This document shows, in pieces, positions 18,502 to 28,051 of a stretch of 64,000 nt of DNA (the stretch's first letter is position 1; each line of letters begins with the position of its first letter). This DNA is from Stieleria sp. JC731 (GTDB lineage Bacteria > Planctomycetota > Planctomycetia > Pirellulales > Pirellulaceae). The stretch is from contig NZ_JAJKFQ010000005.1 of assembly GCF_020966635.1 (NCBI RefSeq), positions 310,001 to 374,000 on the forward strand. The letters run 5' to 3'. The position numbers were made by a program, and so were the translations under genes. A model generated the notes under the pieces. It was not told the origin of the DNA. It worked only from the letters and a program-made list of their open reading frames with translations, and did no database searches.

Positions 18502-19272
18502 ATGGCTCGCCGAAAACCGCCCCCGTCACGTTCCAGCTCTTCGGATTCTGGCAGCACCGAATCGAAGGCGAGCCCGCCGAACGATGTCTCAACCGGTGAT
18601 GTTGCCGCCAGTGGTGGTTCCAGCAACGAACACCGCAAGAAAATCGATCGCGGTGGGGCGGTAGAAAACGCTGCGCAGATGCCTTCGAAGGCTATACGCA
18701 ACCTACTGAGTTTCTTGGTTGTGCTTCATCTGGTGGTGCTGTTTGTTTCGTTTTCCGCGATCATCGAACCATCCTCGACTCAGAATTCACTGCTTGAGAC
18801 TTTAGCTCCCTATCTTCGTTCGACACATTTTGCTGCCGATGGCCGACGCTTTTACCTCGCCCATGCGACCGCCGACGAGCAGCCTCATCGATTGCAGGTC
18901 GCTGCGGCAAACCCGCGAGGCCCGTTCGAAATCGATTATCAGACAAAGTGGACCACCGTGGATCCTTCCGGAATTCCGGGACTGGCGGCATCGGATCGGT
19001 ACGCAAAATGGATGGCCTTGGCTGCTACCCTATCCGAATCGGATCAACGCTCGCTTGCCGCAGCACTGTTGATGCCATTGGTTCGGTCGGACAAGACGAT
19101 AGCGGCGGTGCGGATTGTTCGTTTGCCGACGCAGCTCACGACGGCGGAACAGGACGCAGCAGGTCCAGCCTATTTGGCCCGAGTGGTTCGTGATGAAAAC
19201 CAAGTCAGCTTGGTGTCGATCGAATCGAAAAGGTTAACCACTTCGTCTCGCCAACCCGAGGCGACGCCATGA
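18502..19272 (+). CDS. Single-pass membrane protein of unknown function, partner of HTTM-like gene
   Basis: 256 residues from ATG 18502 (the frame is open upstream to 18463). A Ser/Pro-rich N-terminal tail of about 60 residues is followed by one hydrophobic helix (about 68-90, LLSFLVVLHLVVLFVSFSAII) and an extracytoplasmic domain of about 160 residues with FAADGRRFYLAHATADEQPHRL. Its stop overlaps the start of the next gene by 4 bp (ATGA), so the pair is translationally coupled. I do not recognise the family; the same pairing of a small single-pass protein with a multi-spanning HTTM-like protein suggests one complex. Confidence 0.6.
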   Translation: MARRKPPPSRSSSSDSGSTESKASPPNDVSTGDVAASGGSSNEHRKKIDRGGAVENAAQMPSKAIRNLLSFLVVLHLVVLFVSFSAIIEPSSTQNSLLETLAPYLRSTHFAADGRRFYLAHATADEQPHRLQVAAANPRGPFEIDYQTKWTTVDPSGIPGLAASDRYAKWMALAATLSESDQRSLAAALLMPLVRSDKTIAAVRIVRLPTQLTTAEQDAAGPAYLARVVRDENQVSLVSIESKRLTTSSRQPEATP

Positions 19273-20261
19273 AAGACGGACAAAAACAAGTGACTGCATG
19301 GCAGCGATTTTGGTTTCAACCTAGTTGCACAAGTTCGATTGCTTGGGTGCAAATTGGACTTGGCATTGTTACCGCCGTCTATTTTATTTCCGCGCTGATT
19401 GACGTCTCCGTTTGGTATCCGGCGGGGGCTCCCGCAAGCACGACGAACTTGGCTGAATTCTTTCGGACTGCGGAATTGACCGGCGATGCACGTTGGATGG
19501 TTTCCCCGCTATTTATCTGGGACTCCACTTTCCAAGGTAGCACGCTTAGCGAAAACACTTGGATCTATCGCGGCTATCTGATCATCGGAGTGCTGTTGTC
19601 GCTTTCGATGGCGTTCGCAGATCGCATCGACAAAATCGCGCCAGCGTTCTTGGCCAAGTTTTGCCAACAGGGCGGACTTGCGGCCCTCGTGTGGATTTGG
19701 TTCGTTGGCTGGGCCAATCGAACCGTCCTTCTGGCGGGAGTCGCCGAGCCACTGATCAGCATGTCGTTGGCGGCATTGATCATCGCGCCGCTGACTCCAC
19801 GAAAGAAAGGCGAGGCGCGGCACAGCTGGAGAACGAATTTTTCTCGCCGGTTGCTCGCCTGCCAAGCGACTTTGGTCAGCTTGTTGACCACCGCGACAAT
19901 GCTGGCTAGCCCAATCTGGTGGAACGGGACTGGCGCATACGCGTTGGTCGCACCGGTCGAAGACCGATTTTTCGATGTCCGTGGTGGCTGGTTCGAAACA
20001 CCATGGGTTTACGAATGTCTGACCGCTCTTTTGGTCATCATGCTGCCGCTCGGGATTTACCTCGCATGGCATGCTGGAACCCGCAAGAAGGGTGTGGTTC
20101 TGGTTGTGGCTTGGAGCGTTTTGGTTGGTTTTTTAACGACAAACGTTCTCTACGCGGCGACGCTTGCCATCATTGCGACAACGCTAGGTGATCGTGATAC
20201 TAAGCATGCTCCCGCCGGAGCCTATGGGGCAGATACGCTCGTCGACGGGAACATGGCTTAG
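19269..20261 (+). CDS. Multi-spanning HTTM-like membrane protein
   Basis: 330 residues with about eight hydrophobic helices. The N-terminal WFQPSCTSSIAWVQIGLGIVTAVYFISALIDV and the segment RGYLIIGVLLSLSMAF resemble HTTM (vitamin K-dependent carboxylase-like) membrane proteins, but the lumenal domain of true carboxylases is missing. Coupled by a 4-bp ATGA overlap to the single-pass protein before it. Function unknown; assignment to HTTM is by general layout rather than by a diagnostic motif. Confidence 0.55.
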   Translation: MKDGQKQVTAWQRFWFQPSCTSSIAWVQIGLGIVTAVYFISALIDVSVWYPAGAPASTTNLAEFFRTAELTGDARWMVSPLFIWDSTFQGSTLSENTWIYRGYLIIGVLLSLSMAFADRIDKIAPAFLAKFCQQGGLAALVWIWFVGWANRTVLLAGVAEPLISMSLAALIIAPLTPRKKGEARHSWRTNFSRRLLACQATLVSLLTTATMLASPIWWNGTGAYALVAPVEDRFFDVRGGWFETPWVYECLTALLVIMLPLGIYLAWHAGTRKKGVVLVVAWSVLVGFLTTNVLYAATLAIIATTLGDRDTKHAPAGAYGADTLVDGNMA

Positions 20262-20509
20262 AGGGCAAACTTTTCGCTTCCCGATTGCATCACGTTTAAG
20301 TCGGTAAAGCAGCGAAACGGCCGCCACCGACACAGTGCGGGAAGCTAGAACGGGTCTTCAAATGGATTGCGATTCCGACAAAGGTTTCGCGTTCCGATCC
20401 ACGAAAAATACGTGGTTGGAAGAGCGTTCGGAGTGTGTAACGTGAACTCGCACACAACATCCACTGCAATCTAAAAATTTTTTTGCTCAGATCAACGTAG
20501 GTAATCTCA

Positions 20510-21244
20510 GTGAGTCAGTTGAAAGGAAAGGTCGTCGCAATCACGGGTGGCGGAACCGGGATCGGAGAGGGCGTTGCGAAAAAGTTGGCCAGCTTGGGCT
20601 GCCGTGTCGCGATCGGCGGTCGCCGCCTGGAAAAACTCGAAAGTGTCGCTGGTGCGATTGAGTCGGAAACACCCGTTTTTTGCCACACGATCGATGTTGC
20701 CGATCCCGAGAGCGTCAAGGCGTTCTTCTCGGCCGTTAAGTCTCACTTTGGCGACCCGGACATCTTGGTCAACAGTGCCGGGATCAATATTCAAAAGCGG
20801 ACGATGGCCGAAATGGTTCCTGAGGACTGGGACCGAGTGATGCAAATCAATGCCAGCGGCGCTTACCGTTGCATTTACGAAGTGCTGCCAGCGATGCGTG
20901 AACGTGGCGATGGTTTGGTCGTTAACATTTCGTCGGTCGCCGGAAAGCGCGCGATCACGTTGGGCGGTGTGGTCTACTGCGCGAGTAAGTTCGCAATGAC
21001 CGCGCTTGGTACCGCGATCAGCAACGAAGTGCGGAACGAAGGCGTTCGGATTACGAACGTTTACCCAGGCGAAGTCAACACGCCTATTTTGGACAATCGT
21101 CCTGCACCGGTCTCGCAAGAGCACAAGGATTCGATTCTGCAACCCGAAGACATCGCCGAAGTCGTCGCGACGATCTGTGCGTTGCCACCTCGTGCGAACG
21201 TTCCTGAAGTTGTCGTCAAGCCAACGAAGCAAGAATGGGTCTAA
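20510..21244 (+). CDS. Short-chain dehydrogenase/reductase (SDR)
   Basis: 244 residues, typical classical SDR length. Cofactor motif TGGGTGIG at residues 12-19, NSAG at 88-91, catalytic serine at 141/142 and YCASK (Y156, K160). R38/R39 after the second strand (GGRR) suggests NADPH preference. Starts at GTG 20510; no ATG fits the Rossmann N-terminus. Stands alone on the plus strand, with a convergent hydrolase gene 94 bp downstream. Substrate cannot be predicted. Confidence 0.88.
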   Translation: MSQLKGKVVAITGGGTGIGEGVAKKLASLGCRVAIGGRRLEKLESVAGAIESETPVFCHTIDVADPESVKAFFSAVKSHFGDPDILVNSAGINIQKRTMAEMVPEDWDRVMQINASGAYRCIYEVLPAMRERGDGLVVNISSVAGKRAITLGGVVYCASKFAMTALGTAISNEVRNEGVRITNVYPGEVNTPILDNRPAPVSQEHKDSILQPEDIAEVVATICALPPRANVPEVVVKPTKQEWV

Positions 21245-21306
21245 GGACGACTCCGCAAGCGATTTAATTTGTTCGCTAGCAGGACTAGGCAGAATTCGCC
21301 GACTTT

Positions 21307-21336
21307 GATCCATCGTCCAGTGATCCATCGTCCAGT
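21307..21336. repeat. Two tandem copies of a 15-mer between convergent genes
   Basis: GATCCATCGTCCAGT occurs twice in direct succession. An inverted copy of its core, CTGGACGATGG, lies at about 21376 inside the end of the next gene, so the segment can fold and could stop transcription from either side. Confidence 0.6.
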
Positions 21337-21338
21337 GA

Positions 21339-23384
21339 TCACGGTGCAAGCTTCCATTGCTCGTCAAAGAATCCTTGCTGGACGATGGAGCCGGTGGTGA
21401 TCGAATCGTCTTCTTCGGTCACATCGATCACTGCATAGTCCGGCAGCATTGCGATTTGGCGACTGTTGCTGGCGTTGGAAAATTCTCGAAACGTCATGCC
21501 GCTGTTGATGACGAGATACCGTTTGGGGTTTAGTGGATTCGGACAGCACAGTACCGGTGCATAGTTGGCCGGGTCATAAACTTGATCACCGACGACCAGC
21601 TTTTCTCGAGTCCACTTTATCGGCAGTTGATCGGCGACATCAAACAGGTACCGATTGCTTGTGAAGTCACCAAAACAGATCAGATTGCAGGTCGCGATCT
21701 GATCGTCCGTCAATTCGCGATCGGTGACCACTTGAACGTCGCCTCGCATCAGTCGTTTCCAACGCTGTTGCAAATACTCGGTTTCGCGATCGATCCAGCG
21801 TTGGACCCGACCGTGTCGTGCGGGCCGACTTGGCAAAACGATCACGAATCTTTCGCAGAACGCGTCGTCGATCGGGCCTTGCATGCCAGGTCTTTTGCGC
21901 AAGCTGTCGCGGTCATCATCCAATGTCCATTCATTGCCGACCTTGCGGAGCCGGCATTGAAAACCGCGTAGATTACCTGTGTCGACGGCAACGGCTTTCT
22001 CACCATCGATATCCAGATTGACTCCGCCGGCGGGACCGGACCAACCGGATTTTGAAAAGTCGAATTCCAGGTGTGTTACACCGGAGGTCACGGCTTTGAT
22101 TGAGCCCGTGTCAGAATCCACGCTGGCTTTGACTGATGCCTCGGTCCAGTGTTCTCGCATACCGGTCACACGAACCCAGTCCGCTTGGCTGTAGCGAAGT
22201 GTAAAGGTCGTGAATTCGATTTCGGGACGAGGCAAGGCCGATGGCTTTGAAGCACTGCTAGCCCAAGACGCGAGTTGGTTGTCGATTTTTGTTGCTGACT
22301 CGGGATCGATTTTGTGCCCCATCTCGGCACCGATCACATAGGGAAATTCGAATCCCAGTTCATTGGCTTTCTCGACAACGCGATCGGCCGCTTGTTTCTG
22401 TTTGTCGATTTCGCCGCTGTAGGCGATGACGTTGGTGCCTTGCAGGTTGCCAACCCAGGGTAGGACATCGTACCAACGCAAAAGTTTTTGCATCGTCGGC
22501 GTTATTGGAAACGGTGTCTTGTCCTGCCATCCTTGATAGACAATCGTGTCGACAAATCCTGCGCCCGGATTCGCGGCAAACCATTGAGAAGGATCATGGA
22601 CTGCCATGTGCCAACATCCGGCGCCACCCATGGAAAACCCACGTATCGAAATGCGGTCAGGATCAATGGTGGCGAATCGCTTCGCGGCTTCGATTGATTC
22701 GTAGACGTCTGTTTCGCCAGCGAATTTGAACGCATTGCAGTGCCGACCAAACGGATGCAGTACGATCGTTTTTTCTGGTGCGTACTGCCCAACCTTGGTC
22801 ATTCGCTCGACAAGGAATGGGATCTCGGTCTTTGTGTCGCCGCGACCATGCAGCCAGACGTCCATGCGTGTTGGCTGATCGATCTGGTCATCAGAATAGC
22901 CGGCCGGCACGACGATCCCAAACGGCTGAACCGAATCGTCGATCCTGGAAACGAATCCGGCAACCAGAGGTTGAGGTTGATCGTTTTTCGATGCGTCAAA
23001 GCCAAGAAGTTCTAGACCTCTTGTTCCCGCCGACGCCGCGTCGATCCGGCGCTCGGCTTCGTTCAATAGCTTGTCGGCATCTTGGGTCTGCGATGCCTTG
23101 AAGAACAAGTGTTGCTCGAGTGCCAAACGGACCGAACGCAGCAAGACCTCGACATCGGCTTGCCACAATTGAGCATCTTTGGAATTCGCGATCGCTTGAT
23201 CAAGCTTGTTTTGCAGTCGCGTCAAACGCTGCGTCAAAGCGGAATGCGTCGACTGGTCAATTTCAATTCCATCGGGCGGCAGTCGTTTGAATTTCGGTTC
23301 CGCGGTTTGGGCTGGCTCAGAGCAATGCAAACCTGAGGCCAGCATCGCGACGGCGACGAAAAGAAAGCGGAACGAAATTCTCAT
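21339..23384 (-). CDS. Exported alpha/beta-hydrolase (prolyl-oligopeptidase-like), two-domain
   Basis: 681 residues with a signal peptide (about 1-28). After a helical N-terminal region, the hydrolase core has DVWLHGRGD (oxyanion region), the nucleophile elbow GFSMGGAG and a late histidine in EMGHKID. The C-terminal third (about 400-681) is a beta-rich domain of unknown role followed by a segment beginning RHGRVQRWIDRETEYLQQRW, as seen in planctomycete peptidase-like proteins. ATG 23384 is preceded by AGGAG (11-nt gap) and lies 3 bp after the hisA stop, so it is probably cotranscribed with hisA although no biochemical link is obvious. Likely a secreted esterase or peptidase. Confidence 0.75.
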   Translation of the reverse strand: MRISFRFLFVAVAMLASGLHCSEPAQTAEPKFKRLPPDGIEIDQSTHSALTQRLTRLQNKLDQAIANSKDAQLWQADVEVLLRSVRLALEQHLFFKASQTQDADKLLNEAERRIDAASAGTRGLELLGFDASKNDQPQPLVAGFVSRIDDSVQPFGIVVPAGYSDDQIDQPTRMDVWLHGRGDTKTEIPFLVERMTKVGQYAPEKTIVLHPFGRHCNAFKFAGETDVYESIEAAKRFATIDPDRISIRGFSMGGAGCWHMAVHDPSQWFAANPGAGFVDTIVYQGWQDKTPFPITPTMQKLLRWYDVLPWVGNLQGTNVIAYSGEIDKQKQAADRVVEKANELGFEFPYVIGAEMGHKIDPESATKIDNQLASWASSASKPSALPRPEIEFTTFTLRYSQADWVRVTGMREHWTEASVKASVDSDTGSIKAVTSGVTHLEFDFSKSGWSGPAGGVNLDIDGEKAVAVDTGNLRGFQCRLRKVGNEWTLDDDRDSLRKRPGMQGPIDDAFCERFVIVLPSRPARHGRVQRWIDRETEYLQQRWKRLMRGDVQVVTDRELTDDQIATCNLICFGDFTSNRYLFDVADQLPIKWTREKLVVGDQVYDPANYAPVLCCPNPLNPKRYLVINSGMTFREFSNASNSRQIAMLPDYAVIDVTEEDDSITTGSIVQQGFFDEQWKLAP

Positions 23385-23387
23385 TGG

Positions 23388-24119
23388 TTAGCAGTCTCCT
23401 GCGATTTCGATGACTTGATCCAGTTGCATCACACCATCATAGATTGACCGGCCAACGATTGCTGCTGGCATGCCCATTTCGACCAGCTTTGAGACGTCGT
23501 CGTAGGTCGTTACGCCACCACTAGCGACCAAGGGAATGTCGGTCGCATCGGCCATCTGACGCAGCCCGTCAAAATTTGGCCCATTCATCATGCCGTCGCG
23601 AGCAATGTCGGTGTAAATGATCGCGGCGATATTGGATGTTTTCTCGCGTAGCTGTTGAGCCAGATCGACTGCCGGTGTGCTGCTGGTTTCCAGCCAGCCG
23701 TCGGTCGCAACCATTCCATCACGAGCATCAATGCCGGCGGCAAGTTTTTTGGGATAGGCATCGCACATCGCCGCAAACCAGTCGGGCCGTTTCAACGCCG
23801 CTGATCCGACCACCAAACGTGACAATCCGACCTCAAGCAGTGCTTCGATTGCCGATTCATCACGGACACCACCACCCATCTGACAGGGAAGGCCCGTCTC
23901 CGCCACGATTCGACGGACCGCTTCACGGTTCGCAGTTGGGTCATCTCCACGTGCGGCATCGAGGTCCACCAAGTGTAAACGCTTGGCTCCCAGTTCTTTC
24001 CATTTGATCGCGAAGTCGACCGGATCGTCACCAAACGTGGTTTGCTGGTCGTAGTCGCCCTGGCGCAAGCGAACCGGTTTGCCGTGTCGAAGATCAATCG
24101 CGGGCCAGATTTCCATCAT
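23388..24119 (-). CDS. hisA: Phosphoribosylformimino-AICAR ribotide isomerase, HisA
   Basis: 243 residues, normal for HisA. The N-terminus MMEIWPAIDLRHGKPVRL matches the family start with the catalytic aspartate in AIDL; DLDAARG, QMGGGVRD, GSAALKRPDWF, GIDARDG and the second phosphate site VASGGVTTYDD are all present, with the catalytic aspartate in YTDIARDGM. Catalyses the Amadori rearrangement of ProFAR to PRFAR in histidine synthesis. ATG 24119 (or 24116) matches the family start; the frame continues upstream to 24176 without support. No other his genes are nearby, as is common in planctomycetes. Confidence 0.92.
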   Translation of the reverse strand: MMEIWPAIDLRHGKPVRLRQGDYDQQTTFGDDPVDFAIKWKELGAKRLHLVDLDAARGDDPTANREAVRRIVAETGLPCQMGGGVRDESAIEALLEVGLSRLVVGSAALKRPDWFAAMCDAYPKKLAAGIDARDGMVATDGWLETSSTPAVDLAQQLREKTSNIAAIIYTDIARDGMMNGPNFDGLRQMADATDIPLVASGGVTTYDDVSKLVEMGMPAAIVGRSIYDGVMQLDQVIEIAGDC

Positions 24120-24420
24120 GAGCGTGACAGTTTCAAAAATAGGGAAAGATCCATAGTCAATGCGTCCGCAAAGCATCGCGAATCAAGCTTCAATTGACCA
24201 GCCACGATTTGGCGGACGAGCATCGGTTCACGATTGTTTTGACACATCCATCAGGCCTCGGTTCGATCAGCTACACTGATTTCCCTTTCGCATCGCGATA
24301 ACAGAATTACCACGACGACACTGCCGTGAACAAACTGCGAAAGCGCCCTTTCGAATTGGCGTTTTGCCCATCTGCGTCCACCGTCGTTTTCTGCTGCCAC
24401 CCCTGAACCCGCCGCCCGAC
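24120..24420. other. Divergent intergenic region hisA / rbsK
   Basis: About 300 bp between divergent genes. No gene and no clear operator was found. Confidence 0.4.
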
Positions 24421-25362
24421 ATGTCTCGTCCCAGGATTGCTGTACTCGGTTCGATCAATATGGATCTGGTCGTTCGTTGTGAAAACCTGCCGCGCCCCGG
24501 TGAAACCATCAGTGCCAATCACTTTTCAGAAATCCCAGGCGGAAAAGGCGCGAACCAGGCGGTCGCTGCAGCCCGTGCAGGCGCCGACGTTCACTTGATC
24601 GGTCGCGTCGGTGATGACGGTTTCGGAAAGACTTTGCTGAACCACCTGCGGGAGCAGGGCGTGGGCTGCGAAAGTGTGCAAATCACCGAACAAACTCCCT
24701 CGGGCGTCGCTGTGGTTGCGGTCGAACAAAGCGGCGAAAACTCGATCATCGTTGTGCCTGGAGCGAATGGACGCGTTGCGATCGATGATGTGCATCAGCA
24801 TGCCGATGTCATTCGGCAAAGCGATGTGCTGATGGTGCAGCTTGAAACACCGCTTCGGTCAGTCGAAGCGGCAATCGAAATTGCTCGATCTGCGAACGTC
24901 AAAGTGATTTTAGATCCCGCGCCAGCGAGCGTCCTTCCGCCCTCGCTTTTAAATGTGGATGTGATCTGTCCGAACGAAAGCGAAGCGGCATCGATCACGG
25001 GCCAACCATGTGGTGACATCCACCAAGCGATGCAGGTCGCTGAATCCTTGCAGCGTTCCGGAGCACAAGTCGCGATCATTACCCTAGGCGACCAAGGGAC
25101 GATCGTTCACGACGGATTATCGGCAACGATGATTCCTAGTTTTCCAATCAACGCGGTCGATACCACGGCAGCCGGTGATGCTTTTGCCGGCACGCTTGCC
25201 GTTCGCCTAGCGATGGGAATCGGCCTGCAAAAATCCGTTCAACTTGCCAATGCAGCTGGCGCACTTGCGGCATCGACCGCGGGTGCCCAACCGAGTTTGC
25301 CTTTTGCGGATCAAGTCGATCGATTCGCGGCATCGTTGGCACCACACGATAGCGATGTCTGA
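24421..25362 (+). CDS. rbsK: Ribokinase, RbsK
   Basis: 313 residues, PfkB family. N-terminal GSINMDLVV, the first PfkB signature GGKGANQAVAAARAGADV (near residues 40-57) and the second, VDTTAAGDAFAG, with the catalytic aspartate and the AAGD anion hole as in known ribokinases. Phosphorylates ribose (possibly also deoxyribose) to the 5-phosphate in the cytoplasm. ATG 24421 fits the family start. First gene of a six-gene cluster with a ribose-type ABC importer, a nucleoside hydrolase and deoC, which supports the assignment. Confidence 0.9.
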   Translation: MSRPRIAVLGSINMDLVVRCENLPRPGETISANHFSEIPGGKGANQAVAAARAGADVHLIGRVGDDGFGKTLLNHLREQGVGCESVQITEQTPSGVAVVAVEQSGENSIIVVPGANGRVAIDDVHQHADVIRQSDVLMVQLETPLRSVEAAIEIARSANVKVILDPAPASVLPPSLLNVDVICPNESEAASITGQPCGDIHQAMQVAESLQRSGAQVAIITLGDQGTIVHDGLSATMIPSFPINAVDTTAAGDAFAGTLAVRLAMGIGLQKSVQLANAAGALAASTAGAQPSLPFADQVDRFAASLAPHDSDV

Positions 25363-25440
25363 TAAGATTGCGGTCCACCGTTTCGAGCGTCGACGATGCT
25401 TGGCCGACCCTGCCTTCCCTCCTCCTTCCTACCGAACAAG

Positions 25441-26481
25441 ATGCGAACTCTAGTCGCAGTTGAAAAATCGATCGCGTTGAAAATATGCGGGTCGAAAACA
25501 AGCGTGATCTATATACTTGCCCTGCTAGTGTGCAGCCTGACCCTAAGCGGCTGCTCGTCAAAGTCGACTTCGACAGATGGTGGGGCGAATGCGGATAGCG
25601 ATGGCAAACCGAAAGTCGCTTTGGTGATGAAGTCGCTTGCCAACGAGTTCTTCTCGACCATGGCCGACGGTGCTCGAGAACATGCCGAAGCCCATGAAGT
25701 TGAATACTCGCTGATCGTCAACGGCATCAAAGAAGAGACTGATCTAAGCGGCCAAGTCGCATTGGTTGACGAGATGATTTCTGCGGGTGTTGATGCGATC
25801 GTGATTGCACCGGCGGACTCCAAAGCACTCGCTCCCGCACTGCGGAAAGCCATGAAGCAGGGCATCGTCGTCGTCAATATCGACAACAAGTTGGACCCCG
25901 AAGTATTGAAAGCCGAATCGATCGAAATCCCTTTCGTCGGCCCCGACAATCGAAGCGGCGCAAAAAAGGTGGGCGACTACTTGGCAGGCAAGCTTGCCAA
26001 AGGTGACAAGGTCGCCATTTTGGAAGGCATCCAAACGGCCGAAAACTCACAGCAACGCGTTGCCGGTTTCGAAGACGCCATGGCTGAACTTGGTGCAGAG
26101 GTTGTTTCCAAGCAAAGTGCACAGTGGGAGATGAGCAACGCGAATACGATTGCGTCATCAATCCTGAGTGAGCATCCAGATGTCAAAGCGATTTTGGCGG
26201 CAAACGATTCGATGGCACTCGGTGCAATTGCCGCCGTCAAATCGGCCGGCAAGAGTGGCGATGTTTTAATTGTCGGGTTTGACAATATTTCGGCGATTCA
26301 AGATGCGTTGAAGTCCGGCAAAGTCCTCGCGACTGCAGACCAACACGCCGATCAGTTAGCCGTTTTTGGGATCGAATTGGCTCTGAAGCAAATTGCCAAA
26401 CCCGATTGGAAAGCCAGCGACACTGAAACTCCCGTTGATCTGGTGACAGCGGAAACACTGGAATCGGCACCAGGGGAATAG
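25441..26481 (+). CDS. rbsB: Ribose-type ABC substrate-binding lipoprotein, RbsB-like
   Basis: 346 residues. Lipobox LTLSGC with the lipid-carrying cysteine at about residue 38; the mature part follows RbsB: KVALVMKSLANEFFSTMADGAREHAE, DAIVIAPADSKALAPAL, GPDNRSGAKKVGDYLA, ILEGIQTAENSQQRVAGFEDAM, ILAANDSMALGA and IVGFDNISAIQDALK. ATG 25441 gives a normal lipoprotein leader. Located 78 bp after rbsK and 4 bp before the ATPase gene. Expected to bind ribose or a close pentose outside the cytoplasmic membrane. Confidence 0.88.
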   Translation: MRTLVAVEKSIALKICGSKTSVIYILALLVCSLTLSGCSSKSTSTDGGANADSDGKPKVALVMKSLANEFFSTMADGAREHAEAHEVEYSLIVNGIKEETDLSGQVALVDEMISAGVDAIVIAPADSKALAPALRKAMKQGIVVVNIDNKLDPEVLKAESIEIPFVGPDNRSGAKKVGDYLAGKLAKGDKVAILEGIQTAENSQQRVAGFEDAMAELGAEVVSKQSAQWEMSNANTIASSILSEHPDVKAILAANDSMALGAIAAVKSAGKSGDVLIVGFDNISAIQDALKSGKVLATADQHADQLAVFGIELALKQIAKPDWKASDTETPVDLVTAETLESAPGE

Positions 26482-26485
26482 CCGC

Positions 26486-28051
26486 GTGAGCCGAATTTTG
26501 ACGGCCAACGCGATGACCAAACGCTATGGCAAAGTCACTGTGCTGCGCGATGTCTCATTTGATCTCGCCCCCGGCGAAATCCATGCGCTGCTCGGGGCCA
26601 ATGGTGCCGGAAAGAGTACGCTCTGCAAGATGATCGCAGGTCTAACTTCTGTCACGCAGGGATCAATGGAGCTTTCTGGTAAACCTTATCAGCCTGCAAA
26701 CAAGCAGTCTGCCGAATTGGCTGGCGTGCAGATCATCCAGCAGGAACTGAATCTCATTCCTACGCTGAGCATCGCCGAGAATATCAGCCTGTCGAGGCTT
26801 CCCAATCGAGCCGGCGTCATTCGTCGATCGCAGTTGAACGATGATGCCCGCGAAGCGCTCAGTCGACTGGGACTAGGGCATCTTGATCCGCGAATGTTGG
26901 TGTCAAAGCTTGGCGTGGGCCAGCGGCAGATGGTCGAAATCGCTGGGGCGCTATCGCGGCAATGCAAGGTGCTGATCTTGGATGAACCGACCGCTGCACT
27001 ATCGGGTTCGGAAACTGAGCGTTTGTTCGAGCAGCTAGACGAATTGAAGCGTCGCGGAGTCGGGATGGTCTATATCTCGCATCGACTTGACGAAGTGAAA
27101 CGTATGGCAGAACGTGTTACCGTGCTTCGCGACGGCCAATACATCTGCACTAAGAACATCCGTACTGAGCACATCTCTGCGGGGTCGACCGAGGCCCTGT
27201 CGACCGAGGACATGGTCGATTTGATGAGTGGGGACGATGTCAAAAGGGGACCGGCTGGCGAGACGTTTCGATCCTTTGTCGACACCAACAAACCGCCAGT
27301 ACTGAAGATTGATTCCGTCTGTTCCGGTATGGTCCGTAATTTTTCGATCACCGTCCGCGCGGGCGAAAAATTCGGTATCACTGGGTTGGTCGGCAGCGGG
27401 CGGACAGAGCTTCTAAGGGCCGTCTTTGGTGCCGATGTCGCTTCCTCGGGGACCGTCACGGTTGGTTCCCGATCGGCTCGCCGGTTTCGCCACCCGCATC
27501 AAGCGGTTGCATCTGGTTTAGCGATGGTGACCGAAGACCGCAAAGACAACGGCTTGCTGTTGCCCCAGTCTATTCGGGCGAACGTCTCTCTTGCCGCACT
27601 GCGAAGAAAACTTTCCAGATTTGGTTTTGTGCGGCGTGCCAAGGAATCTCGCAAAAGCGGGGAGCTTTGTCAGAGTTTGGAAACACGTTGCACATCGATT
27701 GAACAGTCTGTCAGAACGCTTAGCGGCGGCAATCAACAAAAGGTTGCGATTTCAAAGTGGTTGGCAAACGACGCCGAAGTTTACTTGTTTGACGAACCGA
27801 CTCGCGGAATTGATGTCGGTGCGCGAAGACGAATTTACAAGCTGTTTGATGAGATTGCCGCGTCGGGAAAAGGAATCGTGATTGTTAGCAGTGACTTGGA
27901 TGAGCTATTTGAAACTTGCGACACGATTGCGGTGATGAATCATGGTCACTTGATTCGTACTTTCAGCCGTGATCAGTGGAGTGAAGATTTGATACTGCAA
28001 GCCAGCTTTGAACAGCCCTCTGGCAAAGTTTCTGGAGGCAGCAATGGTTAG
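26486..28051 (+). CDS. rbsA: Ribose-type ABC ATP-binding protein, RbsA-like
   Basis: 521 residues with two ABC domains. First: Walker A GANGAGKST, signature LGVGQRQMVEIAGAL, Walker B VLILDEPTAALS. Second: degenerate [28 protein letters not shown] and [15 protein letters not shown], as usual for RbsA. Starts at GTG 26486 with GGGGA a few bases upstream, inside the end of rbsB. Its 3' end overlaps the permease start by 8 bp. Confidence 0.9.
   Translation: MSRILTANAMTKRYGKVTVLRDVSFDLAPGEIHALLGANGAGKSTLCKMIAGLTSVTQGSMELSGKPYQPANKQSAELAGVQIIQQELNLIPTLSIAENISLSRLPNRAGVIRRSQLNDDAREALSRLGLGHLDPRMLVSKLGVGQRQMVEIAGALSRQCKVLILDEPTAALSGSETERLFEQLDELKRRGVGMVYISHRLDEVKRMAERVTVLRDGQYICTKNIRTEHISAGSTEALSTEDMVDLMSGDDVKRGPAGETFRSFVDTNKPPVLKIDSVCSGMVRNFSITVRAGEKFGITGLVGSGRTELLRAVFGADVASSGTVTVGSRSARRFRHPHQAVASGLAMVTEDRKDNGLLLPQSIRANVSLAALRRKLSRFGFVRRAKESRKSGELCQSLETRCTSIEQSVRTLSGGNQQKVAISKWLANDAEVYLFDEPTRGIDVGARRRIYKLFDEIAASGKGIVIVSSDLDELFETCDTIAVMNHGHLIRTFSRDQWSEDLILQASFEQPSGKVSGGSNG

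Noticed and set aside
20507-21367. Long minus-strand frame of 286 codons opposite the SDR gene
   Set aside because: Lies antisense to a gene with complete SDR motifs, has no family pattern, and its N-terminus simply reads a short tandem repeat.
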